Shown: piece by piece, positions 1-5,898 of the stretch
Layout: every line of letters begins with the position of its first letter
How positions within the stretch are numbered: the first letter of the stretch is position 1
Assembly (NCBI GenBank): GCA_959018155.1
Contig: CAUEKH010000179.1
Location: 1-5,898, forward strand
Length of the DNA: 5,898 nucleotides
Reading direction: 5' to 3'
Source of the DNA: an uncultured Hungatella sp.
Lineage (GTDB): Bacteria > Bacillota > Clostridia > Lachnospirales > Lachnospiraceae
Made by a program: the position numbers and the translations under genes
The notes under the pieces: model-generated
Told to the model about the DNA's origin: nothing
The model's input: only the letters and a program-made list of their open reading frames with translations
Database searches by the model: none

Positions 1-10
1 TTGCAAATCC

Positions 11-32
11 TGGATTTAAGTCTTTGAATCCG
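11..32 (+). other. Leader hairpin 1, unknown role
   Basis: Positions 12-19 (GGATTTAA) pair with 24-31 (TTGAATCC) around a four-base loop, GTCT. Seven of the eight pairs are Watson-Crick and 17-26 is a G.U wobble; 11-32 can add a further wobble. No T-run follows, so it does not look like an intrinsic terminator. It may be part of the 5' leader of the pantothenate operon, or lie in the end of an upstream gene; the frame through position 3 is open until a stop at 33-35. The pairing is seen directly and the function is unknown. Confidence 0.4.
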
Positions 33-74
33 TAATGGAACTTATATCGTGAGCGAATGGGATTCCGTGGGAGC

Positions 75-96
75 ATCACCTTGGAAAGAAGGTGGT
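75..96 (+). promoter_or_regulatory. Hairpin sequestering the SD of the first operon gene
   Basis: Positions 75-82 (ATCACCTT) are complementary to 89-96 (AAGGTGGT) around a six-base loop, GGAAAG, giving an eight-pair stem with one U.G wobble (76-95). The 3' arm contains the AAGGTGG Shine-Dalgarno (89-95), which sits five bases before the ATG at 101. In the folded RNA the ribosome binding site would be masked, which suggests translational control of the first operon gene. The complementarity is seen in the sequence. The regulatory role is inferred, and no ligand or protein partner can be named. Confidence 0.5.
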
Positions 97-100
97 CAGG

Positions 101-958
101 ATGAGAATAGGATTTGTTGGTGCAGGAAAAGTTGGCTTTACTCTGGGAAAATACATGTCGGAACGCAACGTGTGTGTATCCGGATACTATAGCAGAAGTG
201 AAGAGTCAGCCAGACAGGCATCTGTTTTTACACATACAAAGTATTACAAGACACTTGAAGATTGGATAGGGTCGAGTGATGCTCTCTTTTTGACGGTTCC
301 TGACGGGGCCATTGAAGATGTATGGAATTCTATAAAACGATATTCTTTGACAGGCAAGTTTATTTGTCACTGTAGCGGCGTGATGACGAGCGCCGTATTT
401 TCTGAGATTAACCAGATGGGAGCATTTGGTTATTCTATCCATCCTTTGTTTGCGATTCACAGCAGATCGCAATCGTATCAGGAAATTTCTCAAGCTTATT
501 TTACAATTGAAGGACCAGAAGCACATATCGGTTTCTGGAAAGATTTTTTTGAAAATCTGGGGAATCCGGTGCGCATTATTCGGGCAGAGCAGAAGGCGCT
601 TTATCACGGAGCCGCTGTCTTTGCGAGTAATCTGGTCACAGGTCTGTTTGAAGCGGGAGTCAGTTTATTGATGGACTGCGGATTTGACAGAGAGAGCGGG
701 GAAGCGGCGCTCAAGCCGTTATTTCTCCACAATTGTCAGTCGGTAGCCCGGGTAGGGACGGCGGCCGCTCTGACAGGACCGGTGGAGCGAGCGGATGAAA
801 AGACCATCCAAAAGCATTTAAATGTACTGCCGCCGGAGGAAAAAGAAATTTATATACGATTGTCGGAAGTGTTGACAGATATCGCAAAACGGAAACATCC
901 GGAACGGGATTACAGCAGTTTATCCCCGATATTTGAAAGGAATGGAGAAGTAAGATGA
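101..958 (+). CDS. panG: Rossmann-like/DUF2520 oxidoreductase, probable alternative ketopantoate reductase (PanG type)
   Basis: This is a 285-residue cytoplasmic protein whose probable role is NAD(P)H-dependent reduction of 2-dehydropantoate to pantoate. The N-terminus has a dinucleotide-binding Rossmann loop, GAGKVG (7-12), then TVPD (65-68) and HCSG (90-93). The C-terminal DUF2520-like helical half carries [13 protein letters not shown] (165-177), whose Lys, His and Asn fit the pattern of catalytic residues in the wider 6-phosphogluconate/ketopantoate dehydrogenase superfamily, and LTGPVERAD (224-232). The ATG at 101 is preferred because AAGGTGG lies five bases upstream; an in-frame GTG at 92 lies inside that SD and would add only three residues. 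The stop overlaps the panB start by four bases (ATGA), so the two are probably translationally coupled. PanG-type ketopantoate reductases are known as non-homologous substitutes for PanE, and no panE is present here. The family call is firm; the substrate is inferred from context. Confidence 0.8.
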   Translation: MRIGFVGAGKVGFTLGKYMSERNVCVSGYYSRSEESARQASVFTHTKYYKTLEDWIGSSDALFLTVPDGAIEDVWNSIKRYSLTGKFICHCSGVMTSAVFSEINQMGAFGYSIHPLFAIHSRSQSYQEISQAYFTIEGPEAHIGFWKDFFENLGNPVRIIRAEQKALYHGAAVFASNLVTGLFEAGVSLLMDCGFDRESGEAALKPLFLHNCQSVARVGTAAALTGPVERADEKTIQKHLNVLPPEEKEIYIRLSEVLTDIAKRKHPERDYSSLSPIFERNGEVR

Positions 959-1782
959 AAAACACAGTTGCAACCTTTAGAAAGGCAAAGGAAGATGGAA
1001 AGAAGCTGTCCATGCTGACAGCCTATGATTATTCAACGGCAAGTCTGTTGGATGCGGCCGGAATTAACGGCATTCTTGTTGGCGACTCATTGGGAAATGT
1101 GATTCTTGGTTACGAGGATACGATTTCTGTGACTATGGAGGATATGATTCATCATGGCGCGGCAGTCGCCAGAGGCGCAAAGAATGCCCTCGTTGTTGTG
1201 GATATGCCTTTTATGTCTTATCAGGGCTCCGTCTACGATGCGTTGAAAAATGCAGGACGTCTGATGAAAGAGGGGCGTGCCAATGCAGTGAAACTGGAAG
1301 GCGGCGCTGAGGTCGTGCCTCAGATTGAAGCCATCGTTCAGGCGGGAATTCCGGTGATGGGCCATCTGGGACTGACACCTCAGTCAATCAATGCCTTTGG
1401 TGGATATAAAGTTCAGGGAAAAGATGAAGCGGCGGCTCAGAAACTTTTGGATGATGCAAAAGCTATTGCCGAAGCCGGTGTATTTGCCATTGTTCTGGAA
1501 TGTGTACCATCTGCCCTGGCGAAAAAAGTGACAGAAGCTGTTCCGGTGCCGACCATTGGTATCGGTGCGGGGGCAGACTGCGACGGACAGATTCTCGTAT
1601 ATCAGGATATGCTTGGTATGTTCTCTGATTTTACACCGAAATTTGTTAAACGTTATGCCAATATCGGCGAAGCCATGAAAGCCGCCTTTAAAGGCTATAT
1701 CGATGAAGTCGGCGAAGGCGTTTTCCCAACGGCGGAACATGGGTATGGCATTTCAAATGAAGTCATTCAGAAGTTATACTAG
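955..1782 (+). CDS. panB: 3-methyl-2-oxobutanoate hydroxymethyltransferase
   Basis: PanB transfers a hydroxymethyl group from 5,10-methylenetetrahydrofolate to 2-oxoisovalerate, giving ketopantoate, the first committed step of pantothenate synthesis. The 275 residues match the usual length. Visible signatures are MLTAYDY (20-26), VGDSLGNV (42-49), DMPFMSY (83-89), KLEGG (113-117), GHLGLTPQ (136-143), LECVP (181-185) and [12 protein letters not shown] (201-212). D44 and D83 correspond to the Mg2+ ligands of E. coli PanB (D45, D84), and E182 to its catalytic glutamate (E181). The ATG overlaps the stop of the preceding reductase gene by four bases and has GGAG at 944-947, seven bases upstream. 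It is an intact, typical member of the family and the second gene of the operon. Confidence 0.98.
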   Translation: MKNTVATFRKAKEDGKKLSMLTAYDYSTASLLDAAGINGILVGDSLGNVILGYEDTISVTMEDMIHHGAAVARGAKNALVVVDMPFMSYQGSVYDALKNAGRLMKEGRANAVKLEGGAEVVPQIEAIVQAGIPVMGHLGLTPQSINAFGGYKVQGKDEAAAQKLLDDAKAIAEAGVFAIVLECVPSALAKKVTEAVPVPTIGIGAGADCDGQILVYQDMLGMFSDFTPKFVKRYANIGEAMKAAFKGYIDEVGEGVFPTAEHGYGISNEVIQKLY

Positions 1783-1783
1783 T

Positions 1784-1789
1784 AGGAGG
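1784..1789 (+). promoter_or_regulatory. panC ribosome binding site
   Basis: A perfect AGGAGG lies two bases after the panB stop. It is eight bases from the ATG at 1798 and five from the adjacent in-frame GTG at 1795, so it favours the ATG as the panC start. Confidence 0.8.
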
Positions 1790-1797
1790 CGGCTGTG

Positions 1798-2640
1798 ATG
1801 CAGATAGAAAAAACAGTGGCCGGCGTGAAAGCGCAGGTCAGAGCATGGAAAAAAGAAGGCTTGAGCGTCGGACTGGTACCGACGATGGGATATCTTCATG
1901 AAGGTCATAAAAGTCTGATCGAACGTGCGGTAAAGGAAAATGATAAGGTGGTTGTCAGCGTTTTTGTTAATCCAACCCAGTTTGGACCGACAGAGGATCT
2001 GGAGAGCTATCCGAGAGACTTAAATGCCGATCGTATTCTCTGTGAAGAGGCGGGGGCAGCGCTTATTTTTGCACCGGAAGCTTCGGAAATGTATGCGGAG
2101 AATTTTACGACCTATGTGAACACAAGCGGTGTGACGGCGGAGCTTTGTGGAAAAAGCCGTCCGATTCATTTTCGAGGCGTGTGTACGGTTGTTAATAAAC
2201 TTTTTAATATTGCCACACCGGACAGAGCCTATTTTGGCGAGAAGGACGCACAGCAGCTGGCGGTCATCCGACGGATGGTCCGGGATTTAAATATGAATGT
2301 GGAGATTGTCGGCTGTCCGATCATCCGTGAGACCGACGGACTGGCAAAGAGTTCCAGAAATATTTATCTGTCTCCGGAAGAGCGGCAGGCAGCCCTGGTT
2401 CTGAGTCGGGCCATCAAAGCAGGAAAAGCCATGGTTCAATCCGGTGAAAAAGACGGTGAGAAGGTGCTTGATGAAATGAAACGCATCATTTCTGAAGAGC
2501 CGCTGGCCCGGATTGATTATGTGGAAATGGTAAAATGGGATACCATCGAAGTTCACCACAGGGTAGACGGTCCGATACTGGTAGCTATAGCCGTATTTAT
2601 TGGAAAGACACGGTTGATCGATAACTTTATACAGGAGTAG
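1798..2640 (+). CDS. panC: Pantothenate synthetase (pantoate--beta-alanine ligase)
   Basis: PanC is a cytoplasmic ATP-dependent ligase that joins pantoate to beta-alanine through a pantoyl-adenylate intermediate, releasing AMP and pyrophosphate. The 280-residue product is full length. It carries the nucleotidyltransferase HIGH-like motif PTMGYLHEGH (28-37), VFVNPTQFGP (55-64), RPIHFRGV (121-128), KLFN (134-137), YFGEKDAQQL (145-154) and the KMSKS-like region LAKSSRNIYLS (182-192). The C-terminal portion (about 195-280) matches the small lid domain of the family. The ATG at 1798 is chosen over GTG 1795 on SD spacing; the GTG would add one residue. The gap to panB is 15 bases and to panD six, so the genes are almost certainly cotranscribed. 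Its two substrates are made by neighbouring genes (PanB plus the DUF2520 reductase, and PanD). Confidence 0.98.
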   Translation: MQIEKTVAGVKAQVRAWKKEGLSVGLVPTMGYLHEGHKSLIERAVKENDKVVVSVFVNPTQFGPTEDLESYPRDLNADRILCEEAGAALIFAPEASEMYAENFTTYVNTSGVTAELCGKSRPIHFRGVCTVVNKLFNIATPDRAYFGEKDAQQLAVIRRMVRDLNMNVEIVGCPIIRETDGLAKSSRNIYLSPEERQAALVLSRAIKAGKAMVQSGEKDGEKVLDEMKRIISEEPLARIDYVEMVKWDTIEVHHRVDGPILVAIAVFIGKTRLIDNFIQE

Positions 2641-2646
2641 ACAGAT

Positions 2647-3048
2647 ATGATAATGACAATGTTAAAAGGAAAAGTTCACCGGGCAACGGTAGTTCAGGCA
2701 GAACTGGATTATGTGGGAAGTATTACAATTGATGAAGCGCTGATGGAAGCTTCGGGCATTTGCGAGTACGAACAGGTACAGATTGTAGATATTAATAACG
2801 GACAGCGGTTTGAGACCTATGTCATTGCCGGCGAGCGGAACAGCGGAATGATTTGTCTGAATGGTGCGGCCGCCCGTATGGTTCAGGTAGGCGATAAGAT
2901 TATTATTATGTGCTATGCGGGTATGTCATCGGAAGAGATGAACGGATATGCACCGAAAGTTGTGTTTGTAGACGATGAGAATAAGGTAAAACGAATTACC
3001 CGTTATGAAAAGCACGGACTTTTGTCCGAAATGGATGAGGTGAAATAA
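2647..3048 (+). CDS. panD: Aspartate 1-decarboxylase proenzyme
   Basis: PanD converts L-aspartate to beta-alanine using a pyruvoyl cofactor made by self-cleavage of the proenzyme. The 133-residue product has the cleavage site YVGS, with the scissile bond between G24 and S25, exactly where E. coli PanD is cut; S25 would become the pyruvoyl group. R54 and Y58 in GQRFETY (52-58) correspond to the substrate-binding Arg and active-site Tyr of E. coli PanD, and NGAAA (72-76) is also conserved. The start at 2647 is supported by AGGAG (2633-2637) nine bases upstream and by the E. coli-like numbering; later ATGs at 2653 and 2659 are too far from the SD. Nothing resembling the PanZ/PanM maturation factor is in the window. 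The stop directly abuts the coaBC start. Confidence 0.97.
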   Translation: MIMTMLKGKVHRATVVQAELDYVGSITIDEALMEASGICEYEQVQIVDINNGQRFETYVIAGERNSGMICLNGAAARMVQVGDKIIIMCYAGMSSEEMNGYAPKVVFVDDENKVKRITRYEKHGLLSEMDEVK

Positions 3049-4275
3049 ATGCTGGAGGGAAAGACAGTCGTACTCGGTGTGACCGGAAGTATTGCAGCCT
3101 ATAAGATTGCGGGACTGGCCAGCCGTCTCGTAAAACAGCATGCGGATGTACATGCGATCATGAGCAAAAATGCGACAAATTTTATCCATCCGACCACATT
3201 TGAGTCTTTAACAGGCAACAAATGTATGGTGGATACTGTTGACCGGAATTTTCAGTTTAATATTGCCCATGTGTCTCTGGCAAGCCGGGCAGATGTCATG
3301 CTCGTGGCTCCGGCTTCTGCCAATATTATCGCAAAGATGGCTTTCGGTATTGCCGACGATATGCTGAGTACGACAGCATTGGCCATGACCTGTCCGGTGA
3401 TCGTTTCTCCGGCTATGAATGTCAATATGTTCCACAATCCGGTCGTTCAGGATAATCTGATCCGTCTGTCTCGTTATGGAAAAATTATCATTCCGCCGGA
3501 AAACGGGTATTTGGCCTGTGGTACGACAGGAGACGGGAAAATGCCTTCGGAAGATGTACTTTTTGACTATATTGTCCGCCAGATTGCCTGCGAAAAGGAT
3601 TTGACAGGACGAAAGATTCTGGTCACTGCGGGACCGACCCGGGAACCATTGGACCCGGTGCGTTTTCTTACCAATCATTCTACAGGAAAGATGGGATATG
3701 CCATTGCCCGACAGGCCATGCTTCGGGGCGCCGAGGTGACGTTGGTCAGCGGTCCGACAGAGCTTACACCGCCGCCTTTTGTCAGGGTGGTTCCAGTCAT
3801 TCGCGCGGCAGATATGTTTGAGGCCGTAAAGGAACGGTGGGAAAGCCAGGATATGATCATCAAAGCGGCAGCGGTGGCAGATTATACACCGGTACAGACG
3901 GCGAAGGATAAGATTAAGAAAAAGGACAGTGATATGACGCTGGCCTTCGAAAGAACCCGGGATATTCTTGCATGGCTTGGACAACATAAAAAAGAACATC
4001 AGGTGCTTTGCGGCTTTTCAATGGAGACCCGGGATGTGTTGGAAAATTCTGCCGAAAAACTGAAAAAGAAAAATGCGGATATGATCGCGGCAAATTGTCT
4101 GAAAGAAAACGGCGCCGGATTTGGAACAGATACAAATCATCTCAGTCTTATAAGCAGAAATGGAATAGAGGACCTGCCGATGATGTCGAAGGAGGCGGCG
4201 GCGGACAGGCTTCTGGATGCATTGAAAATTTTGCTGGAAGATAAAAAGACCGGGAAAGGAGGAGACGACCAGTGA
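3049..4275 (+). CDS. coaBC: Bifunctional phosphopantothenoylcysteine decarboxylase / phosphopantothenate--cysteine ligase
   Basis: CoaBC carries out two successive CoA steps. The C-terminal CoaB domain condenses 4'-phosphopantothenate with cysteine, using CTP in most bacteria, and the N-terminal flavin-dependent CoaC domain decarboxylates the product to 4'-phosphopantetheine. The 408 residues match the usual fused length. CoaC (about 1-180) shows the FMN-binding start GVTGSIAAYK (10-19), catalytic H74, PAMN (121-124) and the redox-active cysteine C157 in GYLACGTTGDGKM (153-165); these align with E. coli H75, N125 and C158. CoaB (about 187-400) shows VTAGPTREPLD (192-202), NHSTGKMG (209-216), AAAVADY (273-279), KDKIKKK (286-292) and GFSMET (322-327). 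The start abuts the panD stop with no gap, and GAGGTG (3037-3042) inside panD supplies the SD. The last four bases overlap coaX. Confidence 0.98.
   Translation: MLEGKTVVLGVTGSIAAYKIAGLASRLVKQHADVHAIMSKNATNFIHPTTFESLTGNKCMVDTVDRNFQFNIAHVSLASRADVMLVAPASANIIAKMAFGIADDMLSTTALAMTCPVIVSPAMNVNMFHNPVVQDNLIRLSRYGKIIIPPENGYLACGTTGDGKMPSEDVLFDYIVRQIACEKDLTGRKILVTAGPTREPLDPVRFLTNHSTGKMGYAIARQAMLRGAEVTLVSGPTELTPPPFVRVVPVIRAADMFEAVKERWESQDMIIKAAAVADYTPVQTAKDKIKKKDSDMTLAFERTRDILAWLGQHKKEHQVLCGFSMETRDVLENSAEKLKKKNADMIAANCLKENGAGFGTDTNHLSLISRNGIEDLPMMSKEAAADRLLDALKILLEDKKTGKGGDDQ
4257..4262 (+). promoter_or_regulatory. coaX ribosome binding site
   Basis: AGGAGG, within the longer AAAGGAGG at 4255-4262, lies in the last codons of coaBC, nine bases before the GTG at 4272. 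It fixes that non-ATG codon as the coaX start. The next in-frame ATG (4320) would delete the essential DIGNSN motif. Confidence 0.85.
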
Positions 4276-5048
4276 TCGCAGCAGTAGATATCGGAAATTC
4301 CAATATTGTGATCGGCCTGATGGATGAAGCAAGACAGGTCTGCTTTTCCGGAAGGATACGAAGCGACCGCCAAAAGACGAAAGAGGAATTTATGATCGAG
4401 TTAAAGACCCTCCTGGAAATCTATCATGTGACCCTGGAGGGAGTTCAGGGGATCATCATATCTTCGGTCGTTCCCGGTCTGACCGATGTGGACCGGGAAG
4501 GTATGAGCCTTATGACCGGATTAACGCCATTGGTTGTCGGACACGGTATACGCACCGGTATTCGGATTGCGACGGATCATCCGGCCAGTCTGGGTTCTGA
4601 TCTGGTGGTGGACGCAGTGGCAGCCACCGAGGAATATTCGGGGACCATCGCCATATTTGATATGGGAACAGCAACGACCTGTTCGGTGGTGGATGATCGG
4701 CGGTCTTATCTGGGGACCCTCATTATGCCGGGAGTCAAGATTTCTCAGGATGCTTTGACAGAGCGGACGTCCCAATTGCCGTATATCCGTTTTGAAAAAC
4801 CAAAGCACATGATCGGAAAAAATACGATAGAAAGTATGCAAGGCGGTTTAATCTATGGAAATGCGGCGATGGTCGATGGTCTGATCGAGCGAATCGAGGA
4901 GGAGCTTGAATGTGGAGTCACCGTGCTGGCCACCGGCGGCATTGCCGGAGTGATCGTGCCCCATTGCCGGAAGAAGATTATTTACGATCCGGATTTGCTT
5001 TTAAAGGGCCTGTGGTATATTTACCATAAAAACGTCAAAGAAAATTGA
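4272..5048 (+). CDS. coaX: Type III pantothenate kinase
   Basis: CoaX phosphorylates pantothenate with ATP, the entry step from vitamin B5 to CoA. It belongs to the ASKHA (acetate kinase/sugar kinase/Hsp70/actin) superfamily and is unrelated to the CoaA and CoaW kinases. The 258 residues are typical. Key motifs are the phosphate-binding DIGNSN (6-11), LGSDLVVDAVAA (107-118) with the probable catalytic base D110, DMGTATT (130-136), IMPG (151-154) and ATGG (220-223). Type III enzymes characteristically need a monovalent cation and are not feedback-inhibited by CoA. The GTG start overlaps the coaBC stop by four bases (GTGA), suggesting translational coupling. As last gene before a terminator, it closes the operon. 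The same family was formerly annotated as a Bvg accessory factor homologue, which should not be taken as a regulator here. Confidence 0.97.
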   Translation: MIAAVDIGNSNIVIGLMDEARQVCFSGRIRSDRQKTKEEFMIELKTLLEIYHVTLEGVQGIIISSVVPGLTDVDREGMSLMTGLTPLVVGHGIRTGIRIATDHPASLGSDLVVDAVAATEEYSGTIAIFDMGTATTCSVVDDRRSYLGTLIMPGVKISQDALTERTSQLPYIRFEKPKHMIGKNTIESMQGGLIYGNAAMVDGLIERIEEELECGVTVLATGGIAGVIVPHCRKKIIYDPDLLLKGLWYIYHKNVKEN

Positions 5049-5058
5049 GTTACAGAGC

Positions 5059-5103
5059 AGGGATGTTCGATGACCTCGGCAGAGTCGTCGGCCATCCCTT
5101 TTT
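5059..5103 (+). terminator. Intrinsic terminator of the pan-coa operon
   Basis: The outer stem pairs 5059-5065 (AGGGATG) with 5093-5099 (CATCCCT). After a single mismatch (5066/5092) and a U.G pair (5067-5091), an inner stem pairs 5068-5074 (CGATGAC) with 5084-5090 (GTCGTCG), with one G.U, around a nine-base loop. The stem runs directly into TTTTT at 5099-5103. It lies 10 bases after the coaX stop, so it ends the operon and separates it from the downstream regulator gene. Confidence 0.92.
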
Positions 5104-5139
5104 CTGTAGTGTTTTCAAAGTAAATTCATAAACGCCAAA

Positions 5140-5168
5140 TTGACACCCTATGTATTAAATGATACAAT
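5140..5168 (+). promoter_or_regulatory. Sigma-A promoter of the MurR/RpiR gene
   Basis: A perfect -35 box TTGACA (5140-5145) is followed by a 17-base spacer and a -10 box TACAAT (5163-5168, one mismatch to TATAAT). Transcription should begin near 5175, leaving a leader of about 25 bases before the ATG at 5201. The match is strong enough to expect high activity unless repressed. It lies after the operon terminator, so the regulator gene is an independent unit. Confidence 0.88.
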
Positions 5169-5173
5169 TTAAT
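5151..5173. repeat. Inverted repeat over the -10 box, putative operator
   Basis: The arms 5154-5160 (ATTAAAT) and 5167-5173 (ATTTAAT) are exact inverted repeats separated by six bases, GATACA. An overlapping second pair, TGTAT (5151-5155) and ATACA (5162-5166), is also separated by six bases. Both cover the -10 hexamer of the regulator's promoter, where a bound dimer would block RNA polymerase. Autoregulation by the gene just downstream is the simplest reading. The symmetry is seen; the operator role is inferred, and A/T-rich promoter DNA can produce such symmetry by chance. Confidence 0.45.
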
Positions 5174-5200
5174 CGTATATCTGAGAGGGGGACATTTGGA

Positions 5201-5898
5201 ATGTCGGGTTTTTTAACAAATCTCAATCAGCATTTCGATTCTTTTACGCATTCCCAAAAACTGACGGCCAATTATTTAACGGATCATATGACAGAGTTTG
5301 CTTTTAGCACGCTGGAAGGGCTTTCGGAAAAAATAAATGTCAGTACGACGACGATTATCCGTTTCTCCAGAGTATTGGGATATAAAGGCTTTTCTGAAAT
5401 GCAGAGAGATATTCAGGCGGAATTAAAACAAAAAGAATCCCTGCCGGGACGGCTGGCCGACATGCCGTCGATTTCAGATAATCATTTATTGAGTGAATCC
5501 TTTGAAAATGATATGAAAAATATCCGTAAGACGTTGGAAGTCCAGAATGACGCCGATTTAAAGAAAGCAATCGAGATTATTTCCAGTGCAAATAATATTT
5601 ATGTTCTCGGCATGCGCAGTTCCTTTGCAGTGGCCCATTATATGGCGTCTCAGCTTGGAGAGATTAAAAAGCATGTCAATCTGATTCAGTCTATAGGAAT
5701 GATCTATCCGGAGGAAATTGTCGGGGCCGGAGAAGACGATGTGTGTATTGCCTATTTATTTCCAAGGTATTCTAAGGTTGCGGCAACCATGATTTCGTGG
5801 CTGCGGGAACATGGTGCCAGGGTTGTACTCATTACCAGTATGAATTATGGCGCGGTGAGCAGTTATGGTGATGTGATTCTGCCTTGTGCCATCTCTAG
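5201..5898 (+). CDS. MurR/RpiR-family transcriptional regulator (3'-truncated by window end)
   Basis: The first 232 codons are present and the frame is still open at the window edge; the family is usually about 250-290 residues, so only the end is missing. The N-terminal RpiR helix-turn-helix domain (about 1-77) includes TLEGLSEKINVSTTTIIRF (37-55) and the typical LGYKGFSEMQ (59-68). A linker of about 50 residues leads to a SIS phosphosugar-binding domain (about 121 onward) with IYVLGMRSS (133-141) and the family-typical FPRYSK (187-192). Such proteins bind DNA as repressors or activators and sense phosphorylated sugars or amino sugars. The ATG has a purine-rich SD, GAGAGGGGG (5183-5191), nine bases upstream, and its own promoter. 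It is separated from the pan-coa operon by a terminator, so a role in CoA control is not implied; its targets probably lie downstream, outside the window. The specific effector cannot be told. The gene reads visibly more A/T-rich than coaX. Confidence 0.93.
   Translation, partial: MSGFLTNLNQHFDSFTHSQKLTANYLTDHMTEFAFSTLEGLSEKINVSTTTIIRFSRVLGYKGFSEMQRDIQAELKQKESLPGRLADMPSISDNHLLSESFENDMKNIRKTLEVQNDADLKKAIEIISSANNIYVLGMRSSFAVAHYMASQLGEIKKHVNLIQSIGMIYPEEIVGAGEDDVCIAYLFPRYSKVAATMISWLREHGARVVLITSMNYGAVSSYGDVILPCAIS

Noticed and set aside
1..35. Tail of an upstream gene
   Set aside because: The frame from position 3 is open to a stop at 33-35, but ten codons are too few to recognise a protein.
1..60. 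Promoter for the pan-coa operon
   Set aside because: TTGAAT at 24-29 and TTATAT at 42-47 look like -35/-10 boxes but are only 12 bases apart. TTGCAA at 1-6 has no -10 at the right distance. The real promoter is probably upstream of the window.
11..96. Known riboswitch class in the leader
   Set aside because: The two hairpins do not let me recognise a conserved riboswitch core by eye. The published 'pan' RNA motif remains a candidate only if a covariance-model search supports it.
92..100. GTG at 92 as the start of the first gene
   Set aside because: The codon lies inside the AAGGTGG Shine-Dalgarno and has no well-spaced SD of its own. The ATG at 101 starts directly at the conserved Rossmann strand.
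206..607. 133-codon minus-strand open frame inside the first gene
   Set aside because: It is antisense to a clear Rossmann/DUF2520 gene, with no SD and no recognisable motif. The other minus-strand and out-of-frame plus-strand open frames (for example 426-671, 4018-4332, 4521-4841) were rejected for the same reasons.
3208..3999. 263-codon open frame on the minus strand
   Set aside because: It lies wholly antisense to the well-conserved coaBC, and its translation is rich in His, Arg and Cys with no recognisable domain. It is a shadow of the plus-strand codon pattern.
101..5898. Novel defence, mobile or multi-gene system
   Set aside because: All seven genes belong to known families of CoA metabolism or sugar-responsive regulation. 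There are no transposase, integrase, toxin-antitoxin, CRISPR or long repeat signatures.

Overview
This window looks like chromosomal DNA from a Gram-positive anaerobe of the Clostridia, most likely Lachnospiraceae-like. That placement is inferred from moderate GC content, strong AGGAGG-type ribosome binding sites, tight gene packing, a DUF2520 ketopantoate-reductase candidate directly before panB, a bifunctional coaBC, and a type III pantothenate kinase. No species can be named from the sequence alone.

Positions 1-100 are a non-coding leader, possibly including the tail of an unseen upstream gene. It holds two hairpins, and the second occludes the Shine-Dalgarno of the first gene. Positions 101-5048 are one tightly packed co-directional operon: panG-like (DUF2520), panB, panC, panD, coaBC, coaX. 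Junctions are a 4-nt overlap, a 15-nt gap, a 6-nt gap, abutting genes, and a 4-nt overlap. A strong intrinsic terminator at 5059-5103 closes the operon. A near-consensus sigma-A promoter at 5140-5168, with an inverted repeat lying over its -10 box, drives a separate MurR/RpiR-family regulator (5201 onward). That gene is cut off by the window edge after 232 codons.

Together the operon encodes a route from 2-oxoisovalerate and aspartate to 4'-phosphopantetheine. PanB makes ketopantoate and the PanG candidate would reduce it to pantoate. PanD makes beta-alanine and PanC joins it to pantoate. CoaX phosphorylates pantothenate. CoaBC adds cysteine and decarboxylates the product. CoaD and CoaE, which complete CoA, are not in the window. 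No panE is present, which supports the first gene filling that step.

Most of the window is ordinary, well-conserved metabolism. The points worth a second look are the SD-sequestering leader hairpin, the non-PanE reductase, and the palindromic putative operator on the regulator's promoter. I see no mobile element, CRISPR array, tRNA or rRNA, and no sign of a novel multi-gene system.
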